A program made the translations under genes and the position numbers. DNA of 64,000 nucleotides from Cercospora beticola (lineage: Eukaryota > Ascomycota > Dothideomycetes > Mycosphaerellales > Mycosphaerellaceae). The stretch lies in NCBI RefSeq assembly GCF_033473495.1, contig NC_088941.1, positions 806,001 through 870,000 of the forward strand, read 5' to 3'. The notes beneath the pieces are model-generated. The model did no database searches and was not told the origin of the DNA. It worked only from the letters and a program-made list of their open reading frames with translations. This document shows, piece by piece, positions 1 through 11,851 of this stretch. Within the stretch, counting starts at the first letter, position 1. Each line of letters starts with the position of its first letter.

Positions 1-31
1 GCAAACTGTACGGGTCATCACTTGACCCAGG

Positions 32-1383
32 ATGTCAGACCTAGCATTCCGATCCCAGTCTAGCATTGGACCAGCCTTTGAACCCATCAGGACAAAAGGC
101 AGCCAATTTTGGAGAGGGGACGAGAGGGTGAGTTTTGATCTGTTCCCCGCTTTCTTACAGTCCACGTAGTCCTTGCCTGCCAGTCCAGCTAGCTCTTAGT
201 TCCATTAGATTATGGACTTTCTGACGACTTGTGCATTTAGTTCCTGATCAAAGGCATCAACTATTTCAAGCAGAAACTCGACATAGAAGCCAGCAAGAAT
301 GGAATTCGTAGATGGAAACATCAAGACGCGCTCGCGAATGAACAGCTTGATGAATTGCGCGAGGATCTCGAAATTCTGCAAGAATTGGGGATCAATACGC
401 TTCTTGTTCCACAGCTACACCCTACGAAAGATTATGGAGAAGCAATCAACTTGCTCGCTGAGAAAGGGTTCTATCTCATTGTCGAAATCGGTACTTTTGG
501 ACGAGAAATTTTGAAGAATGGGCGTGTCTACCGAAATACGGAAATCGATCTGGATGCATGCTATACCTTCGACGCGATACAGGATGATCTTCGACTCGTC
601 GATCATCTTGCGGATTTTCAGAACGTGCTGGGGTTCATGGTCGCGGGAGACTGCATCAATCGCAGACAACAAGTGACAAGATTCGCAGCAGTCTTGCGCG
701 CTTTCGTCCGCGATACTAAAGCTTTCTTACGCCTGCGAGGGGGCCGAACCGTGCCGGTGGGAATTTCCAATCCTTGCGTGATGGATTTGCGGTTGCCGGC
801 GTTGAAGTACTTCACTGCTGGTTCGCGAGAAGAAAGAGTGGATTTCTTTGCTCCGCAAGATTATAGCTGGTGCGGACCAAGCAATTTCCAAATGTCAGGC
901 TGGCAGAGAGCGGTGGAAACACTAGAGCGCGATGATGTTCGTGTGCCGATGTTTCTGGCTGAGTTTGGCTGCAATGCTCGTGAGAGGATCTGGGATGAGA
1001 TCGCTTGTTTGTATGGGGAGGAAATACTTGGGGCGTACAGTGGAGGTTGTGTGTATTGTTTTGAGGAATACTGGAATGGATATGGAGTTGTGAAAAGAGG
1101 AGAGGATGGCCGTGTAGAAAGAAAGCGGGAGTTTGAGACACTGAAAGGACGATTGCAGGAAGCCAGCAGAGCGTCGGCAACTGCCATGTCTGGCATGGAG
1201 CCCAGAGATTATGAGAACTGGACCGGAGAGTTCCCTGGAGAGACGAGGAATGATTTGTGGTTGGCTACCAGCGCATTGCCTCGATGCCCTGGAGATCTGG
1301 CGGCTTTCGTGCAAGAGCTCAGAGACGAGCGAGAATGGGACGTTGTCGACAGAGTGGAAGGACTTGGTCTGGAGGATGCATAG
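32..1383 (+). CDS. GH72-like beta-1,3-glucanosyltransferase with altered acid/base residue
   Basis: Two exons (32-127 and 241-1383; 113-bp intron with GTGAGT donor and TTTAG acceptor) give about 412 residues. The junction reads KGSQFWRGDER then FLIKGINYF, the start of the GH72 (Gas/Gel/Phr) catalytic domain. Later GH72 landmarks are the DLEILQELGINTLLV strand, the YSWCGPS block, VPMFLAEFGCN (nucleophile Glu at about residue 273) and the FEEYWNGYGVV strand. Family members elongate beta-1,3-glucan in the cell wall. Where the family has the acid/base Glu in a G-N-E-V-I-N motif, this protein reads A-G-D-C-I-N (Asp at about residue 169). It also shows no signal peptide, X8 module or GPI tail. The ATG at 32 follows an in-frame stop at 23-25, but an exon left of the window is possible because CCCAG at 26-30 could be an acceptor. 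Family assignment is firm; activity is doubtful. Confidence 0.75.
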
Positions 1384-2737
1384 GGTAGTTTGAGAAGATT
1401 GAAGCTCGGTCACTAGATCATCCGATAATGTCAACTTGCCTCAAATTCCGAACCGTGTGAGACATGCATGTGACTCCTGTTCCCGATACTGGATGAACTA
1501 GATCGAAGTGCCTAAGAATTGTGAGTAGCGAGGCGCGAGGGGAAGTGGCAGACGCTGTGGAAGTCCCCTCAAGCTGGAATTGGCGTGAGTCGATCTTGCC
1601 GTGATCATGAGTGCCAAAGATAGAGGAGAATCCGGGTCTGTGGTTCAGGCTTATCGTAGCCCCTCCTGGCTAGTCAGACGCTCGTGAATGGATCGACCAG
1701 GCGGCGAATGAACCAAGGTCAGGTGGACGCAGCGTGGAAAGTCAGTTCGGGACTGCAGTGTGCGGAGTCGGTGGTGATGTGCTGTGTGAACTTGACTGCC
1801 CAAAGTGCCAGCCCCTTGCATGAGGTAAAGAAGTAGGTCGTCTGTCAGCAGGACTTGCGTGTGTGTCAGAAGCAACGCGACGACGGAAGGGGAGTGGTGA
1901 GGAGGGGACGAGCGGCGCGGGAGGCGGCTGTGACATCGGGCCTTTGAGCTTGCTGCTGCTGCTTCGCCGGAGTGCATGAATGAGATCACGAATCCCAGAT
2001 CACGCGTCTGCCTTTCTCGAACCAACCCTTCCGCTCTCTCGCACCCGGCTCTGCAGCCATCTGGCACACATCTGACACCATCGCCGCATCTGCACTTACT
2101 GTCGTCAACAGCGACCCCGTCCACCGAACGAGCTGCCCCTTCTCCGAACCTCCCAGCTCGTCCAAGTGGCGCTCATCAGCCTGCTCCTTCTCGGAACGTG
2201 TGATATCGTCCACTGCTGCCTCGCCTACACACCTGCCGTCCACCTTGCTGGTCACAGATGCACCGCAAGATAACATCCTTCAACTGAGGATATTACACAT
2301 TACTGCCCTTGGCCCCGCGAGGCCAGAAGCGGCAGTATATCCTCCAGCACGTTTGCTACGTGCTAGTCATCGCGCTGGAGAACGACCACATCAATCCCAC
2401 CACCTCCCCACTCAACACCGCCGGCCCACACGACTCCTCCGATCCCCTTGGTCCTGTCCGCCAGGAACCACCACCAGCACACGACTCTACTGCACAAGCC
2501 ACCCCTCAGTATACCTTATCTGCTCCCGAGGTTCACACGGCGAACACCGCCGACACATCGTTTGAGATCAGCTCTGAGCCGTCGGATCGATCACGCAAGC
2601 GAAGACGCCGCTCTTCGCTTCCAACGACCGCCAGCCGTCTTGCTTCACCTTCCACTAGGGACACTGCTTCGGGTCCGCAAGCCCGCAAGCGTGTCAGAGT
2701 TCACGACGACATAGCGAGTACCGAGGACGAAAAGACT
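1384..2737. other. intergenic region / 5' end of the WDR26-like gene
   Basis: No independent gene is supported here. The reading frame of the downstream WD40 gene stays open back to a stop at 2285-2287 and encodes Ser/Pro-rich, basic sequence (KRRRRSS, ARKRVRVHDD) from about 2570. That looks like real coding and suggests an upstream start exon joined by an intron I could not place. The CT-rich stretch around 2010-2200 looks like a promoter or leader. Confidence 0.4.
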
Positions 2738-4829
2738 ATGCGGTTAGATCCCGCCGAGCGAACACAGCAACGGCCTTCGACCAACGGCTCCTCGCAAAAC
2801 GGCTCCTCTCCTCCGCATACAAATGGCTCCGTCAAGAGCGATACGAACGGCTATCATACGAACGGCCATGCAGGCGGAACGGTAGCACGGAACAAAGAGC
2901 CATTCTTCGGTCACGACAGAGAAGAGGTCACGCGGATACTCTTGCAGACGCTGAGCGATCTGGGATATCGAGATGCGGCGAAGCAACTGTCAAGAGAAAG
3001 TGGCTATGAATTGGAGATTCCCAGCGTGGCAGCATTCAGAAGCGCTGTATTAAGTGGGGAGTGGGAAGAAGCCGAGGCGTTATTGCTAGGAACAGATGCC
3101 CTCGAACTCGATGGTGGAGTTTCTCTTGGTAACGGGCACGGATGGTCAAAGGCTGACAGACTGTCCGGTGGAAGTCAGAACGGGTCGTCAAGAAGAGGAC
3201 TTCCACTGGCGGAAGGAGCTAACCTCACGTTGCTGAAGTTCTTGCTGCGACAACAGAAGTACTTGGAATTGCTTGAAAAACGGGATTTGAAGTCGGCACT
3301 GGATGTTCTCCGCAGCGAGCTTACGCCTCTGAGAACCGACACTGGAAGATTGCATTTCCTTTCGAGCCTCGTGATGTGCGTCTCGACCGATGATCTCCAC
3401 GCGCAAGCGGAATGGGATGGCGTGGAAGGCGAAAGTCGAAGCAATCTGCTTTCAGAAATATCGAAGTCAATATCGCCCTCTGTAATGATACCAGAGCACC
3501 GCCTTGCGACCTTGCTGTCCTCTGTGCAAGAAGAACAGATTCTGAAATGCAGATACCACAACACCACGGCGCAGCCAAGCCTGTACACGGATCACGAATG
3601 CTCAGTAGACGACTTTCCTCTACACACTCAGCTTGAGCTACGAACACATTCGGACGAAGTCTGGTTCGTGGAATTCAGTCATGATGGGTCCATGCTGGCT
3701 ACTGCGGGCCAAGACGGTCTCGTTGTGGTGTACGATACAACACGCTGGCGACCAATACACGAGTTCAGGGAGCACGAACGCAGCCCTTTTGCAAACGCCG
3801 CTAATGGCGCGGGAGCCGCTCGCGATACTAGGGGCATCACGTACATCGCATTCTCTCCCAATGATCAGTATCTGATCTCTTGTAGCAAGAATCACGAATT
3901 CGTTGTTGTCAACGTGCGTGATGGGCAGAGAGTCTGCTATGGGGACCACTTTGACGATTCAATCACCTGCGCGGCGTGGCTCCCAGATTCGGAGACCTTC
4001 ATAATCGGAACGATGAGCTTTAGGAGACCTCTCGGCATGTATTCACTCCGATCGGCTGGTTCCACAAACAGTGGTTCGGTGCTCCGGAATCCTGAGATAC
4101 ACTCATGGCGGGATCCTCCTTGGGATCCCACGATGAAGAGTGATCAGCCGCTCACCAAATTCAGACTTACCGATTGCGCAGTCGACTCAACTGGGACACG
4201 CATGGCTGCGACTACCACTGACCACCGCATCATGCTCTTCTCCCTTAACAGCGTGGATAGGTACCGCAAGCTTGCGGAATGGCAAATGGACGCGTGGCTT
4301 ACATCAATCAATTTCTCTGCAGATGGCGATCTCCTCCTCGTCAATATGAATGAGGGTCGAGTGCTTGCGATCGACTCGGAGACTGGCGAAATCGTATGTA
4401 GATACGAAGGGGCAGTGCAACGAGACTTTGTCATCCGCAGCGCTTTTGGAGGTGCTGGAGAAGGCTTCGTTATCAGCGGCAGCGAAGGTGAGTTGTAGCG
4501 TGTTTTCCGTACGAACCTTGACTGATAGCCAGCAGACTCCCGAGTGTACATTTGGCGGAGACAGACGGGCCTGTTGGTCGCTGCGCTTGAAGACCATCAC
4601 CCTGGTCCCGTGAATTCTGTTGCGTGGCATCCTACCAATCCTGGCATTTTCGCAAGCGCTGGCGATGATCGCCGTGTCAGAATGTGAGTACAATGCTTCC
4701 TCACTTTCAAATCACGCTGACTTCTCCAGATGGACATCTGCAAACGCCAGACGAGGAGCGGATTCGACAGAAGCATCATCAGGCGCAGTACGACCCCTCA
4801 GCAGCGGCCTAGGGAGAAGCTATTACTAG
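2738..4829 (+). CDS. GID7: WDR26/Gid7-like CTLH and WD40 repeat protein
   Basis: Three exons: 2738-4487, 4536-4683 and 4730-4829 (introns of 48 and 46 bp with GTGAGT donors); phases fit and the protein is about 665 residues from this ATG. A Ser/Asn/Gly-rich N-terminus leads into a LisH/CTLH segment starting FFGHDREEVTRILLQTL, then WD40 repeats such as HSDEVWFVEFSHDGSMLATA, ISCSKNHEFVVVNV and SEDSRVYIWRRQTG. The last two repeats are joined across both introns and end in DDRRVRIW. This order matches WDR26 in animals and Gid7 in yeast, a scaffold of the GID/CTLH E3 ubiquitin ligase that degrades gluconeogenic enzymes in yeast. The 5' end is uncertain: 2738 is the first in-frame ATG, but coding-like sequence extends upstream to about 2310 without any ATG. 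Confidence 0.85.
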
Positions 4830-5804
4830 ATGAGCTGATCGTGGCTCAATGTTCGTTGCATTATGCACACGCAGGTAGCGTCGGCGTCGGCGGACAGCAT
4901 TGGATTTAGGGGACCACCAGTGGACATGAGATGGCATGGCATGACCTATCCACACGTAGATATTCGGAAGCTGGAACTATCGCCACTACTACAATACAGT
5001 GCATGGCCACACAGAGTGGTTCATGAGACTCTGCACATTGACTATGGTCGCATGAACAACTGTCATTTAGCAGAGCGGATCAAATTCATATTTCTCACGC
5101 ATTGCAGCAGCGGGTCTGTTATGCAATCTCGCTCTGCAGTAACGCGACTGAGCAGGTTAGACGCAAAACCTGATACCAATTCATCGCCGACTTTCACGCG
5201 CACACAAATTCGGCTTCACGTGCAGGCGTCTTCACACTCACCTCGGCCTGCCCAGACTCGAGTATGCTCAGCGCGCGGCGTCGGTCCTCGAGTGGGCAGT
5301 CTCTGAGAGTGATTACACGAAGGAGATGGGTTGGCAACGCGAGAACGACGGGAGACGGCAATGTCATTGGCTCGGAAGTTGACGAGTGGAGGGCAACGGC
5401 AGCGGCTCTTTACCAAGACCAAAGTCAGCAGCAGGAAACAATCTCCGCGTGCCATTAGATTAGGGGCCGTCGAAGGATGCTCGCGCTTCCCTACAAACTT
5501 TCCCTCGTCCCCAGAAACATCACACATCTCTCGTCGCGTGCCGTTTGATCGTGTCGCCTTCTGCTCAATCACCTTCTTCTCGTCACTCCTTTTGGGTCGC
5601 TGCTGCAGAGGCCACAAATCTTCGGCGTCGAGAGGACAAGAGCCGCGGCATTGAGGCTCCCGATTTTCTCGACTGCATCAGCTGCCACCAACACGCACGT
5701 ACGCGACGCTGAGGCTTGCAGCGCATCCGCCACGTCCCGGCATCCATTGACGTCGACTTTTCCTCGCCGCGCACCCCTCGACTTTCACTTCATTCAGCAG
5801 CATA
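4830..5804. other. intergenic region and elongase leader
   Basis: No gene seen. Sequence from about 5480 to 5800 is rich in C and T and probably holds the promoter and leader of the elongase gene. Confidence 0.4.
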
Positions 5805-6915
5805 ATGTCAACTCCAGACTGGTTGGAATGCGGCGTGCCCACGCTCGACAGACCCTTCGGCGTGGCACTATGGCCCATCTTCGCAAAGGCTTTCACGGCC
5901 GTGAAGGGCTACACGCCAGATGAGTTCCGCTTCATTCCAGGAAAGACGCCAATGGCGACCATGGCCGAGACGGCCATCTCGCTCATTTCCTACTACATCA
6001 TCATCTTCGGAGGGCGAGAGTTGATGAAGGACCGCGAGCCGTTCAAGCTGAACACGTTCTTCAAAATCCACAACTTTTACTTGACGGCCATCAGCGGTAC
6101 TCTTTTGCTGCTCTTCCTCGAGCAGTTGATTCCGACGCTCGCGAGGCATGGCGTGTTTTACGCCATCTGCCACTACAACGGTGGCTGGACGCAGCCATTG
6201 GTTGTTCTGTACTACGTGAGTGCCGAGATCTGAGAAGCGGGCGCCAGAAACGAGCGAGAGCAGAACTGACGTGCGACAGCTCAACTATCTGACCAAGTAT
6301 CTCGAGCTGATCGATACCTGCTTTCTCTTCCTCAAGAAGAAGCCGCTTACTTTCCTCCACACCTACCACCACGGTGCGACCGCCCTCCTCTGCTACACCC
6401 AGCTTCTCGGCCACACCGCGGTATCCTGGGTGCCAATCACGCTGAACTTGATGGTTCACGTTGTCATGTACTGGTACTACTTCCAGTCTGCGCGCGGAAT
6501 CAGAATCTGGTGGAAGAAGTACATTACCATGCTCCAGATCATCCAATTCGTGATTGATCTCGGATTCGTCTACTTTGCGTCCTACACCTACTTCAGCGCC
6601 CGATACTTCCCATGGCTGCCGACCTCCGGCATCTGCGCAGGCGAGGAATTCGCGGCATTCGCTGGAATGGGTATCCTCAGCTCCTACCTCTTCTTGTTCA
6701 TCGGTTTCTACATTTCGACCTACAAGAAGCCAATCAAGAAGGGCCGCGCCCGTGCTACCAGCGCTCTCGTGGAGATGAAGGACGAGCAGGTTCCAGATGT
6801 TGGTCAGGTCCGGAGAAGGATGAGCGGTAATGCGCAGAACATGAATGGCTACTCGACTGGCAAGGATACCAATGGCACTCCCAACGGCAGAGTCACCAGG
6901 TCGAGAAAAGCATAA
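5805..6915 (+). CDS. ELO-family very-long-chain fatty acid elongase
   Basis: Two exons (5805-6215 and 6280-6915, 64-bp intron with GTGAGT donor and GACAG acceptor) encode 348 residues. The protein is a multipass ER membrane condensing enzyme that adds two carbons from malonyl-CoA to a long acyl-CoA, feeding sphingolipid synthesis. The HTYHH histidine box follows KKKPLTFL, and further ELO blocks are [25 protein letters not shown] and [12 protein letters not shown]. The C-terminus is basic and polar ([10 protein letters not shown] onward). The sequence resembles the fungal Elo2/Elo3 group, but the exact chain-length class cannot be told from sequence alone. The ATG is preceded by CATA and a pyrimidine-rich leader. 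Confidence 0.95.
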
Positions 6916-9335
6916 GCGCTCGGTGCGGCAATGCTGGCACGAGCAAAATTCTCAAATCGTGTGTAGGAGCAAGGAGCTGTAGCGGAGTGGTCGAGATCAA
7001 GGACACCACTTGGTCAGAATGGGCGAGCAGCGATTCGAAATGGAGTGGAGGGACACAGCCCAGTTGGCCGGTCCACAAAATGAAATTCGTGTAGATTTTC
7101 TAGGGAAGGTCATCCAAAGGTGTAAAACGGCGTACGAATCAACAAGGAGGGGCTGAAGGTGCATAGCAAGAGAAGACGTTTTGGCATGAGAAAGAACAAG
7201 CAGTGGGTTACTACAACAAACAAACTGTAAGATACGAAATGCATGTGAGCGGAATGTGTGGGTTGCGTGCTTGCACGCGTGGTCAAGGTACGCCATACAA
7301 GAGCACATTTTTTAGATGCATATAATAAAGCTATGAAAAAAAGACATAATCGAAGTGTAGGCTTTGTGCCATTCGCGTGTACGTGTCAAAGCTAGCTCTA
7401 CCAATGCTGCCTTCCGCAGGGACGCGAGAAGCGAGAAGATTGTAGTTTCGGCGCCGACGTCGCTGCTACACACACAAGCACACCCACAGCCACGACTCTC
7501 GAACAGCCTGCCAATGCGACTCGTCCTCATCCTCATTGAATCGACCTCGCAAAGCCCAGAACCGGGTCAAAATCTAGAGCGCTTGGAACTCCGGTAGGAA
7601 AGCCGACCGCCAGTACGCTCAATACGTCTTGGCGAGTTCGCTTGGTGGACGAGGTAACCTATGTGCTCTGCCAGTGTACCATTACGCTGACCGAAGAGCA
7701 TACTGCTGTCTTCGATACCATGAGTCGTAAGAGTCGAAGATGATCTGCTGGATCAACCCTGCATACGACCTGATCGCCAGGCGATCGTATCAAGGCTGAG
7801 GAGTAAATCTTTTGGTCGCCTGTTCCTGGCCGGCTCATTGTGCGCTGTATCACCAGAGGTGGTGAGAGAAATGCGTCATTCGTGCTCTCATCGTTGCCTG
7901 TGCTGAAGTGCGGGCAGTGAGGGTTCAAAGGCACGGATTACCCTCGAACTCCTGGGGAAGCTTCCTTTTCTGCTTACTCCTTCTTTCCACTGATAATGGA
8001 TTTCTTCTTCCGTTTGCGAATTATTGAGGACCGTTTGGCCGACTGCACCGAAAAGGCCCAATGCTACCACCTAGAGCTGCTATTATGCAGGATAGCACCA
8101 GGCAACAACCCAGGTCTTGCTGTTCTTGCTGTTCCATGACCGGACGATGATTCGTTCCATCAATGTCAAGCACGATTTTGTGCACCGCGCATTGAATACG
8201 TCCGAATCGCTGGCATGTTGGTGTGGCATACACCACAAACCCTTACGTTCTACGAGGATGATGGATCCACACTCGCGACTATCTTGCCTGGCCGGACATC
8301 ACTGAACTGGAGACGGTGTTGCTGCGATCGTACGATCTTCACTATGCAAAGAGAGCAATGGACAGTATCTAGTGGATCAGTGTGAATGACATCAACAGGT
8401 GCCAGGCTCTTCATAACATAACATTCATGCAAGAGCTGGAGTGTCTCCTGATCAGATCTGCCCACTACGAAAATGAAGGAGCAGGCGGCCGACTTCTGGC
8501 CGCAGAAGAGCATGCCGGGCGTGCGAAGCAATATGTACTGGACTTACTGTGCCGTCATGGCTGGAGGATATGATGCACACAAGCCCAACAAATCGACCAA
8601 CATGCGTAGGATCGGGCTGAGAATAGCAGTGCAGGGTCTGCAGTCCTACAGGCGGAGCCCATCAGCAACTTCGAGCGAGCGGAACATGGTGCTGGTAAGT
8701 GATCAATCCACTTATTCACACTGTCGGGTTCACATACGAGACAGTGGATTTTCGTTCAAGAAAACCTGAACGATTCCACCAATGTACTTCGAAACAGCAG
8801 AAAGAGCGCCAAAGGAAAGGATCCGATCCTGCGTTGCGCATGCATTCAATCATATGCGCGGAGAGAAGCCCGTGCTCGCGGACTTCCCAACGGACGTCGG
8901 AGGACGCCAGTCTTCGGCAGCAAAAAAGTGGATGGCACCACGCCACCTCACACCACATTCCTTGCAAAAACGATGTCTTAATCAATCGATTACTGTCTGA
9001 CTAACAGAGATGTCCAATCAGTGATCCGCGCTTCGGACCTCGACGGTATAATGCTCGTTTTGCGCAGCGTCCCCGCTGGCTAGGCTGTAGCACAACGGCA
9101 CCGGCCTTCACTTGCGGGAACGTTGATCGCGAGACTCTGCCCAGGACAGAGTCTGGGCTCGTGTAACAGTCGGCAAACATATATACTGATCCTTCGCTGA
9201 GTGTTGTAGGACGTACATAGTTCACCACATATCACGATATCCAAGTTGCGTGCCATACCAGACAAACTTCCAAGAGACCAATCAGCAGAGACCGACACAA
9301 CTCATATCAGACCACTCATCAGGTCAGGACACACA
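6916..9335. other. long intergenic region
   Basis: About 2.4 kb with only short, composition-driven open frames on both strands and no recognisable domain, tRNA or repeat. The right end is the promoter of the bHLH gene. Confidence 0.4.
9178..9186 (+). promoter_or_regulatory. possible TATA box of the bHLH gene
   Basis: ACATATATA lies about 155 bp upstream of the bHLH ATG at 9336, a plausible distance for a fungal core promoter. This is positional inference only. Confidence 0.3.
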
Positions 9336-10022
9336 ATGGCAGACATGGACACCAAGTCCACGGAGATTGTGAACTGTTTTCCATCACTACAATGCATCAG
9401 CGGGAACATCCCAGATGAATGCAAGACAGGCAATATCGTATGCCCAACTCTACCGCGATCAACAAGCGACTCGAACATTACATTTCCCAAACCTCCCGCC
9501 GGAATCGCCTCAACAGCAGTCAGTAGCGACTCCGAATCCGGCTCCGAAGCCACCAAACAACGATTCCAAACCCAATCACAACACTCCCATCTCACCTCAG
9601 ATCAACAACAATCACAACCCCAACCAACCCGCCCCATCCGCCCCCACCGCCGCATCCCCCACACAATAATCGAACGACGCTACCGCGACAACCTCAACAC
9701 CCAGATCGAAACCTTACGCCTCTCTTTACCTTCTCTCAAAAACGCCTACGTCTGTTCCCCCGATGTGGAAGATTCGGCTTTGCCCCCGAGGTTACCTTCG
9801 AAAGCGATGATTATTGCGACGGCGGCGACGTATATCAAGGAGTTGGAACAGGAGAGGCAGGCGGCGATGGAGGCGGTGCAGAATTTGCAGCAGCAGGTTG
9901 TGGATTTGCAGAAGTTGATTCAGTGTAATGATTGTTCGATTTTGCAGTATTTGCAGGCTGTTGGTGGGGGGCAGCAACAGGGACAGCAAGGGGGAGGGCA
10001 GGGAGGGGTGGTGGCGGTGTGA
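9336..10022 (+). CDS. small bHLH transcription factor with SREBP-type basic region
   Basis: A single exon encodes 228 residues. A Ser/Gln/Pro-rich N-terminal half precedes a bHLH at about residues 105-190: basic region RRIPHTIIERRYRDNLN, helix 1 IETLRLSLPSL, a long loop, then helix 2 LPSKAMIIATAATYIKELE. This runs into a short leucine-zipper-like helix (LQQQVVDLQKLI) and a Gln/Gly-rich tail. The tyrosine in ERRYR is the hallmark of the SREBP subfamily, where it permits binding to sterol regulatory elements as well as E-boxes. No membrane segment or regulatory domain is present, so this is not a membrane-tethered SREBP; it resembles the soluble fungal members (SrbB-like) in layout. The target genes are unknown. 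Confidence 0.85.
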   Translation: MADMDTKSTEIVNCFPSLQCISGNIPDECKTGNIVCPTLPRSTSDSNITFPKPPAGIASTAVSSDSESGSEATKQRFQTQSQHSHLTSDQQQSQPQPTRPIRPHRRIPHTIIERRYRDNLNTQIETLRLSLPSLKNAYVCSPDVEDSALPPRLPSKAMIIATAATYIKELEQERQAAMEAVQNLQQQVVDLQKLIQCNDCSILQYLQAVGGGQQQGQQGGGQGGVVAV

Positions 10023-11851
10023 GAGGGAGGTTTGGAGGTTTGGGTGGTTGAGGTGGAGGTGTTGTAAGGGAAGATTATGTGAGGTGGAATGGGGCTGGAC
10101 AGTTCCTGGGAGGAGAGATGTTTCTCACTGTTGATGACCAATTTTCACGAAGGTTATGGGATACGGCTGTCGGCGTTTGAAATGGCGTTTTAGAACTGGT
10201 TGGAAGCGATTCTTGGTGATAATGATGGAAAATAGACCCCGGGCGAAAAGGCAGCCGCGAGAGGAAAGGACAGGCCATTGGTATTGGCATTGGGATTTTT
10301 GTAGACATGCAGGCCAGACTCTCAGCTAAATTAACTGCAGCCACGATCGTGTGCTGCGAGAGAGGATGATCTCTTTCACGGCGATTCTCTCACCCATTCG
10401 GCAGGGCAGACATCTCAATGCCGTAGCACATGTGCATCAGCTTTGAAAGTGGAGTCGTGACAGCGCATCACCCTCAACAGGCCAGCAACCAGCATTGAAA
10501 CCCCATGCCTTGACGTGAAGTACGGTACGCAGGCGGGAAGTACTCCGGCTAGAAGCGGTTCGAGAAGCATATTTCGAGGATTGTAACTTTCTCTCTCCCC
10601 AGGCTCCGTGGAAGTCAAGGCAAGGCATCCCTGGGAGTCGGTGACGTGTCTGTGGTACTTGGCGTGCCTGAATGTCGTGATACAATGTGCAAGGCATCGT
10701 TCGGAGAGCTCACCTACCTCCTAGCAGGGCGGAGTGCATAGTACTGCTGTAGATAGTGAATAGCGGTGACGTCGACCGTCTTTTCGCATGAACGATGGAG
10801 GTCTGTGGGTTTAGAAAAGTGCTCCTCCCGTTCGCAAAGTTGCAGTAGCGTTGCTGCCACATGTGCGAGTGGAAGCCGAGTGGACAACCAGATTCAGGGA
10901 CGAGAGGCGGGCGAGGCGGACAGCGAACACGTCGAGGTCAGATGGTTCGCATGCTTTTGCTGCTGCTCCGCTGATGATGCTGCGCTGGCGACTACTGGCT
11001 TTGCCGTTGCAGCAGCGGAGCACCCGTTCGCCACGACCTACTGATGACTATGCCGTGCAGCTCGACTCGCCGGGCGTCGCGGAGCTTTTGGATCTCGTCT
11101 CACCACGGCCGGCTGCATTTGCGCGAGGCGTTGTCGCGACACGGCAGCAGCAGCAGCAGCAGCAGCAGCGCGTATGCAAGTGGAGTGGCCATTGAAATGG
11201 ACGTCTGTCGTGGTCGGGCCAACAGTTGATGGAGCGCTGCAAGCCTGCAACTGCCCATCTCAGGCTAGGCGAGCTGGCCGCAGGAGAGTGACCGCGTCGC
11301 AGAGCAGTGTGACGAATCAGCAGGGTAGAATATGCGTGGTGAGGCCAGCTCACTACCCGTCCTCACATTGTGCCAGCATCCAATCCGCAGCCAGCGCATG
11401 CGCAAGCTAGCGGACACATCGCCAGTCAGCTCGCCAGCTGTGCACTGCACGCCGCCAAATGCAGCACTGGGGAGCTTGGGTAGGGTGTGTGGGTGTGAAG
11501 CCGCCTCGCCAATCATCGCCCGGTCTGCCAGCGGACCGCGACTCGTGCGCGTGGTGAGCTGCCGGCGGAGGCAAGAAGCAGTGCGATCAACGGCGATGAG
11601 GTCTGATCACACACGCACACATGTCTTTTGTTCGTTAATTCGCTTCACTCGTCTGACTCTGGAAACGTACCACTCATCAACATCAACCGGTCAAGGCGTG
11701 CCTGGGAGCAGTGCCAGAGCAGGCCCGGGTGGCAGCATATTCTAAGCTCGGCGCAGGCGTCAGCGACTCAGTTGCGCCGCAGCTCGCAGACATGGAATGA
11801 CCTCTGCGCGAAACACTGCGACAATCCAACCACGTCGTCGCCGCGCAGGCC
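10023..11851. other. intergenic region
   Basis: No gene supported. It contains a short CAG microsatellite at 11145-11169 and several short open frames without domain character. Confidence 0.4.
11145..11169 (+). repeat. (CAG)8 microsatellite
   Basis: Eight uninterrupted CAG units lie in intergenic sequence about 680 bp upstream of the next ATG. Confidence 0.95.

Noticed and set aside
11332..11745. 137-codon plus-strand open frame in the bHLH to unknown-gene interval
   Set aside because: Composition-driven frame in GC-rich DNA with competing frames on the other strand.
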